Origin: CAVQGZ01 sp964400785
GTDB taxonomy: Bacteria; Actinomycetota; Actinomycetes; Jiangellales; Jiangellaceae
Direction of reading: 5' to 3'
DNA: 64,000 bases
Assembly: GCA_964400785.1 (NCBI GenBank)
Contig: CAYNWB010000005.1
Span: forward strand, 27,195 to 91,194
Each line of letters opens with the position of its first letter. Position 1 is the stretch's first letter. The notes under the pieces were generated by a model. The model was not told the origin of the DNA, ran no database searches, and saw nothing but the letters and a program-made list of their open reading frames with translations. Of the stretch, positions 16,519-23,854 are shown one piece after another. Both the position numbers and the translations under genes were made by a program.

Positions 16519-17613
16519 GGAGGTGGTCTCGGTCAGCACCTGCTCCGGTACCGGGGTGCCGTCCCGGATCGCCGCCCACAGAGCGTCCGCCTTCGCCTCG
16601 TCCCAGAGCACGACCGAGCCAGCGTCGGTCGTGGCGTAGCCGCCGAAGGGCACGGTGAGCATCTGCCCGCCTGGGCCGCTCGCGCGCAGCATCGCCAGGC
16701 CGAAACGGGCCAGGTCGATCGGGCCGGACTGCTCGTCGACAGCCAGCGCGTCGCCGGTGGCGGCGGCCAGCGGCACCGCCCGCAGCGGGTTGAGCAGCAC
16801 CCCCGGCGTCGCCACCCGGCTCAGCAGGGCCGAGACGAACTCACGCTGCCTCTCCACGCGCCCGAAGTCGCCGTTCGGGTCGCTGTAGCGGGCGCGGACG
16901 AAGCCGAGGGCATCCGCCCCCCCGAGCACCTGGCAGCCTGCGGCCAGGTCGATGCCGGCCCGCTCGTCCTGCAAGGGGGCGTCCAGGCAGACCTCGACGC
17001 CGCCGACGGCCTCGACCACCTGGTAGAAGCCGTCGAAGCCGATCTGCACGTAGCCGTCGACGCGCACCCCGGTCGCCTGCTCCACCGTCTGCACGAGCAG
17101 CGCCGGCCCCCCGAAGGCGTAGGCCGCGTTGATCTTGTTCTGGCCGTAGCCCGGGATCTCGACGAGGGAGTCACGCGGGATGCTCACCAGGGTCGCCACA
17201 CCGTCGGGCGCGGTGGTCAGCATCATGATCGTGTCGGTGAGCTGGCCGGTCGTCGACCCGGTCGACAGCGTGTCCTTCTGCTCGTCGGTCAGACCCTCAC
17301 GGCTGTCCGACCCGACGACCAGCCACGTCCGCCCGGGCGCCGGCACCGGACGGTCGGCAGCGGGCGCCGCGTCCACCCTGTCCAGGGAGCTGTAGGCCAA
17401 GCCCACGAGCAGCAGGGGGTAGAGCACCAGTGCGGCCAGCAGCGCGAGCACCAGCGTGCGCCCACGCCGCCGGCGGCGGCGAGGCGCGGTCCCCGCGTCG
17501 GGGGTCGTGGGCAGCAGGCTGGTCGCGCCGGAGTCGTGCACGCGCGCGAACACCTGGGTCTGCTGCATGGGGTCGTCCTGCGGCACCTGACGACCGCCCT
17601 GGCGAGGGCTCAT
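16516..17613 (-). CDS. LCP (LytR-CpsA-Psr) family cell-wall polymer ligase
   Basis: The 365-residue protein has a cytoplasmic N-terminus ending in a run of arginines (45-50), one membrane segment (about 53-75) and an extracellular LCP domain: WLVVGSDSREGL, LTDTIMMLT, VSIPRDSLVEIPGYG with the pyrophosphate-binding Arg, NKINAAYAFGG, and ALGFVRARYSDPNGDFGRVERQ. LCP enzymes move glycopolymers from a polyprenyl carrier to peptidoglycan. I choose ATG 17613 because TACCTT lies 7 bases upstream; the frame is open to a TTG at 17622. GtrA and UDP-sugar dehydrogenase nearby fit a wall-polysaccharide theme. Confidence 0.92.
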   Translation of the reverse strand: MSPRQGGRQVPQDDPMQQTQVFARVHDSGATSLLPTTPDAGTAPRRRRRRGRTLVLALLAALVLYPLLLVGLAYSSLDRVDAAPAADRPVPAPGRTWLVVGSDSREGLTDEQKDTLSTGSTTGQLTDTIMMLTTAPDGVATLVSIPRDSLVEIPGYGQNKINAAYAFGGPALLVQTVEQATGVRVDGYVQIGFDGFYQVVEAVGGVEVCLDAPLQDERAGIDLAAGCQVLGGADALGFVRARYSDPNGDFGRVERQREFVSALLSRVATPGVLLNPLRAVPLAAATGDALAVDEQSGPIDLARFGLAMLRASGPGGQMLTVPFGGYATTDAGSVVLWDEAKADALWAAIRDGTPVPEQVLTETTS

Positions 17614-17631
17614 GTCTGGCAAGGTACCCCC

Positions 17632-17955
17632 GTGCGAGCAGGGTCAACCGTCGGCGACGACGACCTTGCCCGCATGGTCGAGGGCGTGGCCGACCGGCTA
17701 CGCCACCTCTCGCACGCGCGGCTGGCCGAGGTCGAGCACAGGGTGCGGCCGCTCGTCGCCGAGCTGGCAGCGCTCGCGCTGCAGGCCGAGGGGCAGGCGC
17801 CCCGGCCGCTGCCCGAGCCGGCGGCTCGGGCGATCGGTGACCAGGTCGAGGTGCTCGGCCGCGACCTGGTGGCGGCGCTGAGCCGGCATCCCGCGCAGGC
17901 GACGGCTGCCCGGGCCCGCGACCTGCTCGCCGACCTGCGCCGGGCACTGCCCTGA
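17632..17955 (+). CDS. Hypothetical protein, 107 residues, helical
   Basis: GTG 17632 opens a frame that is divergent from the LCP gene, 18 bases away. The product reads VGDDDLARMVEGVADRLRHL then several amphipathic helices rich in Ala, Arg and Leu (ARLAEVEHRVRPLVAELAAL; LGRDLVAALSRHP), with no signal peptide or membrane segment. It looks like a small cytosolic helical-bundle protein. I do not recognise a family. The codon-position GC pattern and fit between LCP and cbs support it being real. Confidence 0.6.
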   Translation: MRAGSTVGDDDLARMVEGVADRLRHLSHARLAEVEHRVRPLVAELAALALQAEGQAPRPLPEPAARAIGDQVEVLGRDLVAALSRHPAQATAARARDLLADLRRALP

Positions 17956-17988
17956 CGCTGGACGCGCGTGGCAGCGATGCGTGCTGCC

Positions 17989-17994
17989 TAGAGT
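17989..17994 (+). promoter_or_regulatory. -10-like box TAGAGT for cystathionine beta-synthase
   Basis: TAGAGT is 7 bases before GTG 18002 and has no ribosome-binding site after it. It supports GTG 18002 as the start rather than the upstream in-frame codon at 17981. Confidence 0.5.
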
Positions 17995-18001
17995 CAGGCG
18001 T

Positions 18002-19411
18002 GTGCAGTACGTGAACTCGGTGATCGAGCTCGTCGGCCACACCCCTCTGGTGAGGTTGCGTCGAGTGGTGCCCGCCGGTGATGCGCCGGGACCGGTCGTG
18101 CTCGCCAAGGTCGAGTACCTCAACCCCGGCGGCTCGGTGAAGGACCGCATCGCCGTGCGCATGGTGGCGGCCGCCGAGCAGTCCGGAGACCTGCGGCCGG
18201 GCGGGACGATCGTCGAGCCGACCAGCGGCAACACGGGTGTCGGGCTGGCCATCGTCGCCCAGGAGCGAGGGTACCGGTGCGAGTTCGTCGTGCCCGACAA
18301 GGTCTCGGCCGACAAGATCAACGTGCTGCGCGCCTACGGGGCGACGGTGCACGTGTGCCCGACAGCCGTGCCGCCGGACCACCCCGACTCCTACTACTCG
18401 GTGTCGGACAGGCTGGTGCGCGAGATCCCGGGCGCGTGGAAGCCCGACCAGTACGCCAACCCCAACAACCCCCTGTCGCACTACGAGACGACCGGGCCGG
18501 AGATCTGGGAGCAGACCGACGGTCGGGTGACGCACGTGGTCGCCGGCATCGGCACCGGGGGCACCATCACGGGCGTGGGTCGATACCTCAAGCAGGTCTC
18601 GCACGGCTCGGTGCAGGTGGTCGGAGCAGACCCGACCGGGTCGGTCTACTCGGGCGGGACGGGGCGCCCGTACCTGGTCGAGGGCGTGGGTGAGGACTTC
18701 TGGCCCAGCACCTACGACCCGACTGTCTGCGACCGCATCATCGAGGTCAGCGATGCCGACTCGTTCACGATGACGCGGCGTCTGGCCCGCGAGGAGGGGC
18801 TGCTCGTCGGCGGGTCGTGTGGCATGGCAACAGTGGCCGCCCAGCGTGTCGCAGCCGAGCTGGTCGAGCAGGGGCGTGACGACGCCGTGGTGGTGGTGCT
18901 GCTGCCCGACGGTGGCCGGGGCTACCTGTCGAAGGTGTTCGACGACGCCTGGCTTGCCCGCTTCGGGTTTCTGCACTCCCATCCCGACGACGAGACCGTC
19001 GGCGAGGTGCTGCGCGGCAAGGCAGGGGACCTGCCAGCGCTGGTGCACACGCATCCGAACGAGACCGTGGCCGAGGCGATCGCGATCCTGCGTGAGTACG
19101 CGGTGTCCCAGATGCCCGTCGTGCGAGCCGAGCCGCCCGTGATGGCTGCCGAGGTGGCGGGGTCGGTGTCCGAGCGCGACCTGCTCGAGGCGCTGTTCAC
19201 CGGACGAGCGGCGCTGACCGACTCGGTCGAGAGCCACATGGCGCCGCCCCTACCGTCCGTCGGTGCGGGAGAGCCCGTGTCGACGGCTGTTCGCGCCCTG
19301 CACGACGTCGATGCTGTGATGGTGCTCGACGACGGCCGGCCGGTCGGCGTGCTGACCCGTCAGGACCTGCTCGAGCAGGTGTCACCGGTGGAGGGCGACG
19401 ATGGACGCTGA
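18002..19411 (+). CDS. cbs: Cystathionine beta-synthase with C-terminal CBS-domain pair
   Basis: The PLP enzyme condenses serine (or O-acetylserine) with homocysteine to cystathionine, the first step of reverse transsulfuration. The 469-residue protein has the fold-type II core with PLP Lys47 in NPGGSVKDR, TSGNTGVGLA, the PLP-phosphate loop GIGTGGTITGV and PNNPLSHYETTGPEIW. Residues about 335-469 hold two CBS motifs (LPALVHTHPNETVAEAI; PLPSVGAGEPVSTAV) that may bind S-adenosylmethionine or adenylate ligands. It overlaps the next methyltransferase gene by 11 bases. Cystathionine gamma-synthase/lyase is 1.7 kb downstream. Confidence 0.94.
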   Translation: MQYVNSVIELVGHTPLVRLRRVVPAGDAPGPVVLAKVEYLNPGGSVKDRIAVRMVAAAEQSGDLRPGGTIVEPTSGNTGVGLAIVAQERGYRCEFVVPDKVSADKINVLRAYGATVHVCPTAVPPDHPDSYYSVSDRLVREIPGAWKPDQYANPNNPLSHYETTGPEIWEQTDGRVTHVVAGIGTGGTITGVGRYLKQVSHGSVQVVGADPTGSVYSGGTGRPYLVEGVGEDFWPSTYDPTVCDRIIEVSDADSFTMTRRLAREEGLLVGGSCGMATVAAQRVAAELVEQGRDDAVVVVLLPDGGRGYLSKVFDDAWLARFGFLHSHPDDETVGEVLRGKAGDLPALVHTHPNETVAEAIAILREYAVSQMPVVRAEPPVMAAEVAGSVSERDLLEALFTGRAALTDSVESHMAPPLPSVGAGEPVSTAVRALHDVDAVMVLDDGRPVGVLTRQDLLEQVSPVEGDDGR

Positions 19412-19976
19412 GCAGTGGGACGAGCGGTATGCCGCCACCGACATGGTGTGGTCGGCCGAGCCGAACACGTTCGTCGTCGCCCTCACCCGTGACCTCGCCC
19501 CCGGCACAGCGATCGACCTGGCCGCCGGCGAGGGACGCAACGCACTCTGGCTGGCCGAGCAGGGGTGGCAGGTCACGGCGGTGGACTTCTCCGCAGTGGC
19601 CGTCGAACGTGGGCGGGCGCGCCCCGGTGGTGACCGGGTCGACTGGCAGGTGGCCGACATCACCACCTACGCCCCGGGCGAGCAGTACGACCTCGTCCTG
19701 CTGTGCTACCTGCACCTGCCCCGGACGGTGATGCGGCGCGTGCTGCACCATGCCGCGTCCTGGGTCGCTCCGGGAGGCCACCTCGTGGTCGTCGGTCACG
19801 CCGTGCGCAACTTGCACGAGGGAACCGGTGGGCCGGGCGAGGCGGACCGGCTGCAGGACGAGGAGCTCTACGCCGAAGCGGCGCAGGACCTCGTCGTCGA
19901 GCGGCTGGAGGAGGTCGAGCGCGACACCCCGGACGGCACGGCCATCGACGTCGTGCTGCGCGCCCGCCGGGGCTGA
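19401..19976 (+). CDS. Class I SAM-dependent methyltransferase
   Basis: A 191-residue Rossmann methyltransferase: motif I is AIDLAAGEGRNALWLAEQG, followed by VTAVDFSAVAVERG, WQVADITTY and LVLLCYLHL. This compact form resembles TehB and thiopurine-type methyltransferases, but the substrate cannot be told. ATG 19401 lies 11 bases inside the end of cbs, so translation is coupled; a link to sulfur amino-acid or metalloid detoxification is possible but only by position. Confidence 0.85.
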   Translation: MDAEQWDERYAATDMVWSAEPNTFVVALTRDLAPGTAIDLAAGEGRNALWLAEQGWQVTAVDFSAVAVERGRARPGGDRVDWQVADITTYAPGEQYDLVLLCYLHLPRTVMRRVLHHAASWVAPGGHLVVVGHAVRNLHEGTGGPGEADRLQDEELYAEAAQDLVVERLEEVERDTPDGTAIDVVLRARRG

Positions 19977-20115
19977 GCAGGGCCGACCCCACCCGAGCAG
20001 GTCAGCCCCCAGCCGTGGTCGCACCCTTTGTGGCCGATGGCCTCTGGTCCGTTCCCCCGCCGGAGTCGACGCTAGGAGGTGGGTCAGTACTGAGGGCAAG
20101 AGAGGGGGAGTCACC

Positions 20116-20304
20116 GTGAACACGGTCTACACCGATGTCGTCGTCGCTGGACAGCACCACGTCGAGCCGAGGACTGCGGGTCGATCCCTTGGCTGGCTCG
20201 CCGTCGCCGTGGCGCTGGCGATCATCGCGATCTTCGTGATGGGCACCATGGCCGAGGCTCGCTGGTGCGGCGCCGAGCTGTGCGTCGAGGCGTCCGACTT
20301 CTAG
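20116..20304 (+). CDS. Small single-pass membrane protein, 62 residues
   Basis: GTG 20116 follows the purine-rich ribosome-binding stretch AGAGAGGGGGAG at 20100-20111. The product has a 26-residue hydrophilic N-terminus, one membrane helix (LAVAVALAIIAIFVMGTM, about 29-46) and a short outer tail with two cysteines (WCGAELCVEASDF) that could form a disulfide. I do not recognise a family. It converges on msrA with 12 bases between stops. The longer open frame beginning at 19750 overlaps the methyltransferase and is not coding. Confidence 0.6.
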   Translation: MNTVYTDVVVAGQHHVEPRTAGRSLGWLAVAVALAIIAIFVMGTMAEARWCGAELCVEASDF

Positions 20305-20316
20305 CCGTACCCCGTG

Positions 20317-21012
20317 TCAGGCGAGGTCAAGGCCCACGGGGCAGGCGACGCCTGTGCCGCCGAGGCCGCAGTACCCGTGAGGGTTCTTGTGCAGGTACTG
20401 CTGGTGGTACTCCTCGGCGTAGTACAGGGGCCCGGCCCCGTCGGGCTGCCGTGGTGACAGCGGACGGACCTCGGTCGTGACCTCGCCGTACCCAGCCGCA
20501 CCGAGGCGCTCGGCGTAGTCGCGGCGGGTGCGCTCGGCGGCGTCGCGCTGCTCCGGCGTCGTCCAGTAGATCGCAGATCGGTACTGGGTGCCCACGTCGT
20601 TGCCCTGCCGCATGCCCTGGGTGGGGTCGTGGCCCTCCCAGAACACCCGCAGCACCTCGTCGGTCGACACGACCGCCGGGTCGAACACGACGCGGACGAC
20701 CTCGGTGTGGCCCGTCTGGCCGGTACACGTCTCCTCGTAGGTGGGGTGCGGCGTGTAGCCCCCGGCGTACCCGACCGCCGTGGTCCAGACCCCGTCGGTA
20801 CGCCAGAACAGACGCTCAGCGCCCCAGAAGCACCCCATGGCGACCACGATCTCGTGCATGCCCTGCGGCGGGTCGGCCTCGATCGGCGTGCCGAGCACAG
20901 CGTGAGTGCCCGACAACGCGTAGGGCCGCTCGGCCCGGCCACGCAACGCCTGTTCGGGCTGCACCAGGCGGGTCCGCAGGGCGCTGCTGCCGAAGATGAA
21001 GTCGAACACCAT
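20317..21012 (-). CDS. msrA: Peptide-methionine (S)-S-oxide reductase
   Basis: MsrA repairs oxidised methionine using thioredoxin or mycothiol-linked reductants. The 231-residue protein has the catalytic GCFWG (Cys61) after a 50-residue N-terminal extension (LPYAL-like ERPYALSGTHAVLGTPI) common in long MsrA forms, TAVGYAGGYTPHPTYEE, HTEVVRVVFDP and AEEYHQQYLHKNPHGYCG with a resolving Cys near the C-terminus. ATG 21012 has AAGGAG 4 bases upstream. It is divergent from the ASCH/cystathionine gamma-synthase gene. Confidence 0.95.
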   Translation of the reverse strand: MVFDFIFGSSALRTRLVQPEQALRGRAERPYALSGTHAVLGTPIEADPPQGMHEIVVAMGCFWGAERLFWRTDGVWTTAVGYAGGYTPHPTYEETCTGQTGHTEVVRVVFDPAVVSTDEVLRVFWEGHDPTQGMRQGNDVGTQYRSAIYWTTPEQRDAAERTRRDYAERLGAAGYGEVTTEVRPLSPRQPDGAGPLYYAEEYHQQYLHKNPHGYCGLGGTGVACPVGLDLA

Positions 21013-21118
21013 GGCTCCTTCGTCGTGACGGGCGTTGCCGGTACACGCTGCAACCCTGGGCCATGGTTGGGTGTTCCGCGACTTGTCCCAACCGCGTCGA
21101 CGATGATCGGGTGCACAC

Positions 21119-22657
21119 ATGAGCTTTGCCGTGGTGGACGGCATGCGGGCGATGGAGCTGGGAAGCCCCGGAGCGATGCGTGCCGAGCTGAACTCCCTGG
21201 TGCTCGCGGGGCGCAAGACGGCGACGGCAGGCCTCGTCGAGGAGTACGAGGCGGAGCAGGAGCCACCGGAGCAGGTGGGGGAGCGACTCGCGCTGGTCGA
21301 CGATGCCGGCGAGCGTGTCGGTGTGATCGTCGTGGACCGAACCGAGCGGCGCAGGATCGCCGACGTGGACTGGGCCTTCGCCGAGGCCGAGGGCGAAGGC
21401 TTCACCAGCCTCGAGCACTGGCACGAGGCCCACCGAGCGTTCTGGGCGTCCGAGGGCGTCGAGGTGAGAGACGACACCGAGGCCGTGCTCATCTGGTTCC
21501 ACCTGGAACGAGGCCTCGACACGCTCGCGATCCATGCCGGCCAGCAGCCCGACCCGGCCACCGGTGCGGTCAACGTGCCGATCTACGCCACGAGCACCTA
21601 CGCCCAGGACGGCGTCGGTTCTCTTCGGACGGGACTGGGCAGCGGCTACGACTACTCGCGCAGCGGCAACCCGACGCGGACCGCCCTGCAGGTTTGCCTC
21701 GCGGCGCTGGAAGGAGCGGCGCACGCGTTCGCCTTCGCCTCCGGCATGGCGGCTCAGGACACGTTGCTGCGCGCCCTGCTCGAGCCCGGCGACCACGTCG
21801 TGATCCCCGACGACGCCTACGGCGGCACCTACCGGCTCTTCGCCAGGGTTCTGGCTCGCTGGGGGGTGCGCGTCACACCGGTGCCGCTGGACGACCTCTG
21901 CGCCGTCGAGGCGGCACTCGAGGCCCGTACCCGCCTGGTCTGGGCGGAGACGCCGACCAACCCGCTGCTCACCGTCGCCGACATCGCCGGGCTGGCCGAT
22001 GTCGCCCATCGTGGCGGTGCCCGCCTCGTGGTCGACAACACCTTCGCGACACCCGCCCTGCAGCGCCCGTTGCAGCTGGGCGCGGACATCGTCCTGCACT
22101 CCACGACCAAGTACCTCGGCGGCCACTCCGACGTCGTCGGCGGCGCTGTCGTGGTCGACGACGCCGACCTCGCCGAGACGCTGGCCTTCCACCAGAACGC
22201 GATGGGAGCGGTTCCCGGGCCGTTCGACGCCTTTCTCACCCTGCGGGGCATCAAGACCCTCGGGGTTCGCATGGCCCGGCACTGCGACAACGCCGAGGCA
22301 GTCGTCGCGATGCTCGGCGAGCACCCCCGAGTCGAGCAGGTGCTCTTCCCGGGGCTGCCCGGGCACCGGGGCCACGAGGTCGCAGGCCGGCAGATGAGCA
22401 GGTTCGGGGCGATGGTGTCGTTCCGGGTCACCGGAGGTGCGTCGGCTGCGGCCTCGGTCTGCGCCCGTACCCGAGTGTTCACCCTGGCGGAGTCGCTCGG
22501 TGGCGTGGAGTCACTCATCGAGCTGCCGGGCCAGATGACCCATGCCAGCGTCGCCGGTTCGCCGTTGGAGGTGCCCGCCGACCTGGTTCGTCTGTCGGTC
22601 GGCATCGAGTCTGTGCAGGATCTGATCGACGACCTACGGTGGGCTCTTCGGGAGTAG
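21119..22657 (+). CDS. Fusion of an ASCH domain to cystathionine gamma-synthase/gamma-lyase
   Basis: One uninterrupted 512-residue frame holds two units. Residues about 1-128 are an ASCH domain, a small beta-barrel of the RNA-binding PUA-like superfamily, with LAGRKTATAGL, ERLALVDDAGERVGVI and FTSLEHWHEAHRAFW. From about 131 a complete PLP transsulfuration enzyme follows: LDTLAIHAGQQPDPATGAV, GYDYSRSGNPTRTALQ, the PLP Lys331 in LHSTTKYLGGHSDVVGG, and SLGGVESLIELPGQMTH. Synthase and lyase cannot be separated by eye. The PLP unit has no good start of its own (GTG 21485 inside the ASCH end is the only nearby candidate, without a ribosome-binding site), so translation from ATG 21119 as a fusion is likely. 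It would complete transsulfuration with cbs upstream. Confidence 0.85.
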   Translation: MSFAVVDGMRAMELGSPGAMRAELNSLVLAGRKTATAGLVEEYEAEQEPPEQVGERLALVDDAGERVGVIVVDRTERRRIADVDWAFAEAEGEGFTSLEHWHEAHRAFWASEGVEVRDDTEAVLIWFHLERGLDTLAIHAGQQPDPATGAVNVPIYATSTYAQDGVGSLRTGLGSGYDYSRSGNPTRTALQVCLAALEGAAHAFAFASGMAAQDTLLRALLEPGDHVVIPDDAYGGTYRLFARVLARWGVRVTPVPLDDLCAVEAALEARTRLVWAETPTNPLLTVADIAGLADVAHRGGARLVVDNTFATPALQRPLQLGADIVLHSTTKYLGGHSDVVGGAVVVDDADLAETLAFHQNAMGAVPGPFDAFLTLRGIKTLGVRMARHCDNAEAVVAMLGEHPRVEQVLFPGLPGHRGHEVAGRQMSRFGAMVSFRVTGGASAAASVCARTRVFTLAESLGGVESLIELPGQMTHASVAGSPLEVPADLVRLSVGIESVQDLIDDLRWALRE

Positions 22658-22705
22658 TCTGCGAAGCAGCGCGGCTGTTCGTCGCGCCGATGTTGGAGGG
22701 TCGCA

Positions 22706-23833
22706 GTGGCTCGCACCCCGGTTGCGCTGGGCATCGCCGCCCTGGCGGCCGTGTCGGTGGGCGCCGGCGTCGTGCTGCTCGACGGGGCGGCAGCCTCGGA
22801 CGACGCGTCCGTGCTGGTGCTGACCAACGAGGTGCTCGCCGTCCCGCGCTCGAGCCCCACGCCCGCCCCGTCGGTGTCGGGTACCCACGAGCACGTCGGG
22901 CATGCCGAGGTGACGGCTGCGGTCGAGGTCGTCGAGCAGCCGGACCCGGAGCCGGACGCTGAGGTGGAGCAGACGCAGGCTGAGTCGGCCGAGTCCGAAC
23001 CGGTGCCGGACGCCCCGTCGCCGGAGGGCCCCCTCGGCATCCCCGAACGCGCGATGACTGCGTACCGGGCGGCCGCTGACGGCTACGGGACGCGGTGCTC
23101 GCTCGGGTGGGAGGTGATCGCGGCGATCGGACGAGCAGAGTCGGGCCACGCGCGCGGGGGCCGCCTCTACCCCGACGGCGCGACCTGGGAGCCGATCCTG
23201 GGCCCCGTGCTCGACGGATCTCCCTTCGCCGCCATCCGTGACACCGACGACGGGCTGCTCGACGGGGACGAGTCATGGGACCGGGCCGTCGGCCCGATGC
23301 AGTTCATCCCCGGTACCTGGCGCTGGATCGGGGTCGACGCCGACCGGGACGGCACGGCCGATCCGCACGACATCGACGACGCAGCGGCGGCAGCCGCCCG
23401 CTACCTGTGCGTCCACGGCGGCGACCTCACCGATCGCGACCAGCTGCGGGCTGCCATCCTGCGCTACAACAACTCCTCGCAGTACGCGGACTCGGTGCTG
23501 GCGTGGGCCGACGCCTACGCCGGACGGGCCACCGTCGTGGACGACCCTGAGCCACCCCCGCTCGCCGAGGAGGAGCCCTCGTCGGAGTCGACGACGCCCG
23601 CGGCGACGCCGACCCCGACCGAGCAGCCGACACCGACGGCGACGCCCGCTCCCACGGTGACGCCGACCCCGACCGAGGAGCCGACGCCGACGGCGACGCC
23701 GACCCCCACGGCGACCCCGACCCCGACCCCGACCCCGACGGCGACCCCCACCCCCACCCCGACGGACGATCCCTCACCGACTCCCACGGGCGATCCGCTC
23801 GAGCCGGCCTCGGACGTGCCTGAGCAGGGCTGA
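22706..23833 (+). CDS. Secreted lytic transglycosylase-like protein with Pro-Thr-rich tail
   Basis: The 375-residue protein begins with a signal/anchor helix (VALGIAALAAVSVGAGVVLL), then an acidic linker (PDPEPDAEVEQ), and an SLT-type domain at about 110-285: GWEVIAAIGRAESGHARG with probable catalytic Glu145, AVGPMQFIPGTWRWIGVD and ILRYNNSSQYADSVLAWADAY. This fold cleaves peptidoglycan glycan strands. From about 290 to the end it is Pro/Thr/Ala repeats (TPTPT), a flexible wall-spanning spacer that is probably O-glycosylated. GTG 22706 is preceded by GGAGGG. Confidence 0.9.
   Translation: MARTPVALGIAALAAVSVGAGVVLLDGAAASDDASVLVLTNEVLAVPRSSPTPAPSVSGTHEHVGHAEVTAAVEVVEQPDPEPDAEVEQTQAESAESEPVPDAPSPEGPLGIPERAMTAYRAAADGYGTRCSLGWEVIAAIGRAESGHARGGRLYPDGATWEPILGPVLDGSPFAAIRDTDDGLLDGDESWDRAVGPMQFIPGTWRWIGVDADRDGTADPHDIDDAAAAAARYLCVHGGDLTDRDQLRAAILRYNNSSQYADSVLAWADAYAGRATVVDDPEPPPLAEEEPSSESTTPAATPTPTEQPTPTATPAPTVTPTPTEEPTPTATPTPTATPTPTPTPTATPTPTPTDDPSPTPTGDPLEPASDVPEQG
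23593..23790 (+). repeat. Low-complexity repeat encoding Pro-Thr tail
   Basis: Imperfect repeats of CGACSCCGACSCC-type hexa- and dodecamers encode TPTPTATPTP. Because the unit is a multiple of three bases, changes in copy number keep frame and would alter tail length. It is inside the transglycosylase gene. Confidence 0.85.
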
Positions 23834-23854
23834 CAGGGACCTCGCGTTCGCTGG

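Noticed and set aside
17614..17622. TTG start at 17622 for the LCP gene
   Set aside because: ATG 17613 has TACCTT at the favoured 7-base distance; the TTG would place the start within that box.
20013..20115. SAM or other riboswitch before the sulfur-metabolism genes
   Set aside because: Neither the gap before 20116 nor 21013-21118 shows the conserved stems or kink-turn of SAM riboswitches.
21485..22657. Separate cystathionine gamma-synthase/lyase gene starting at GTG 21485
   Set aside because: No ribosome-binding site and no -10 box near it, and the codon is inside the last strand of the ASCH domain; kept only as an alternative to the fusion.
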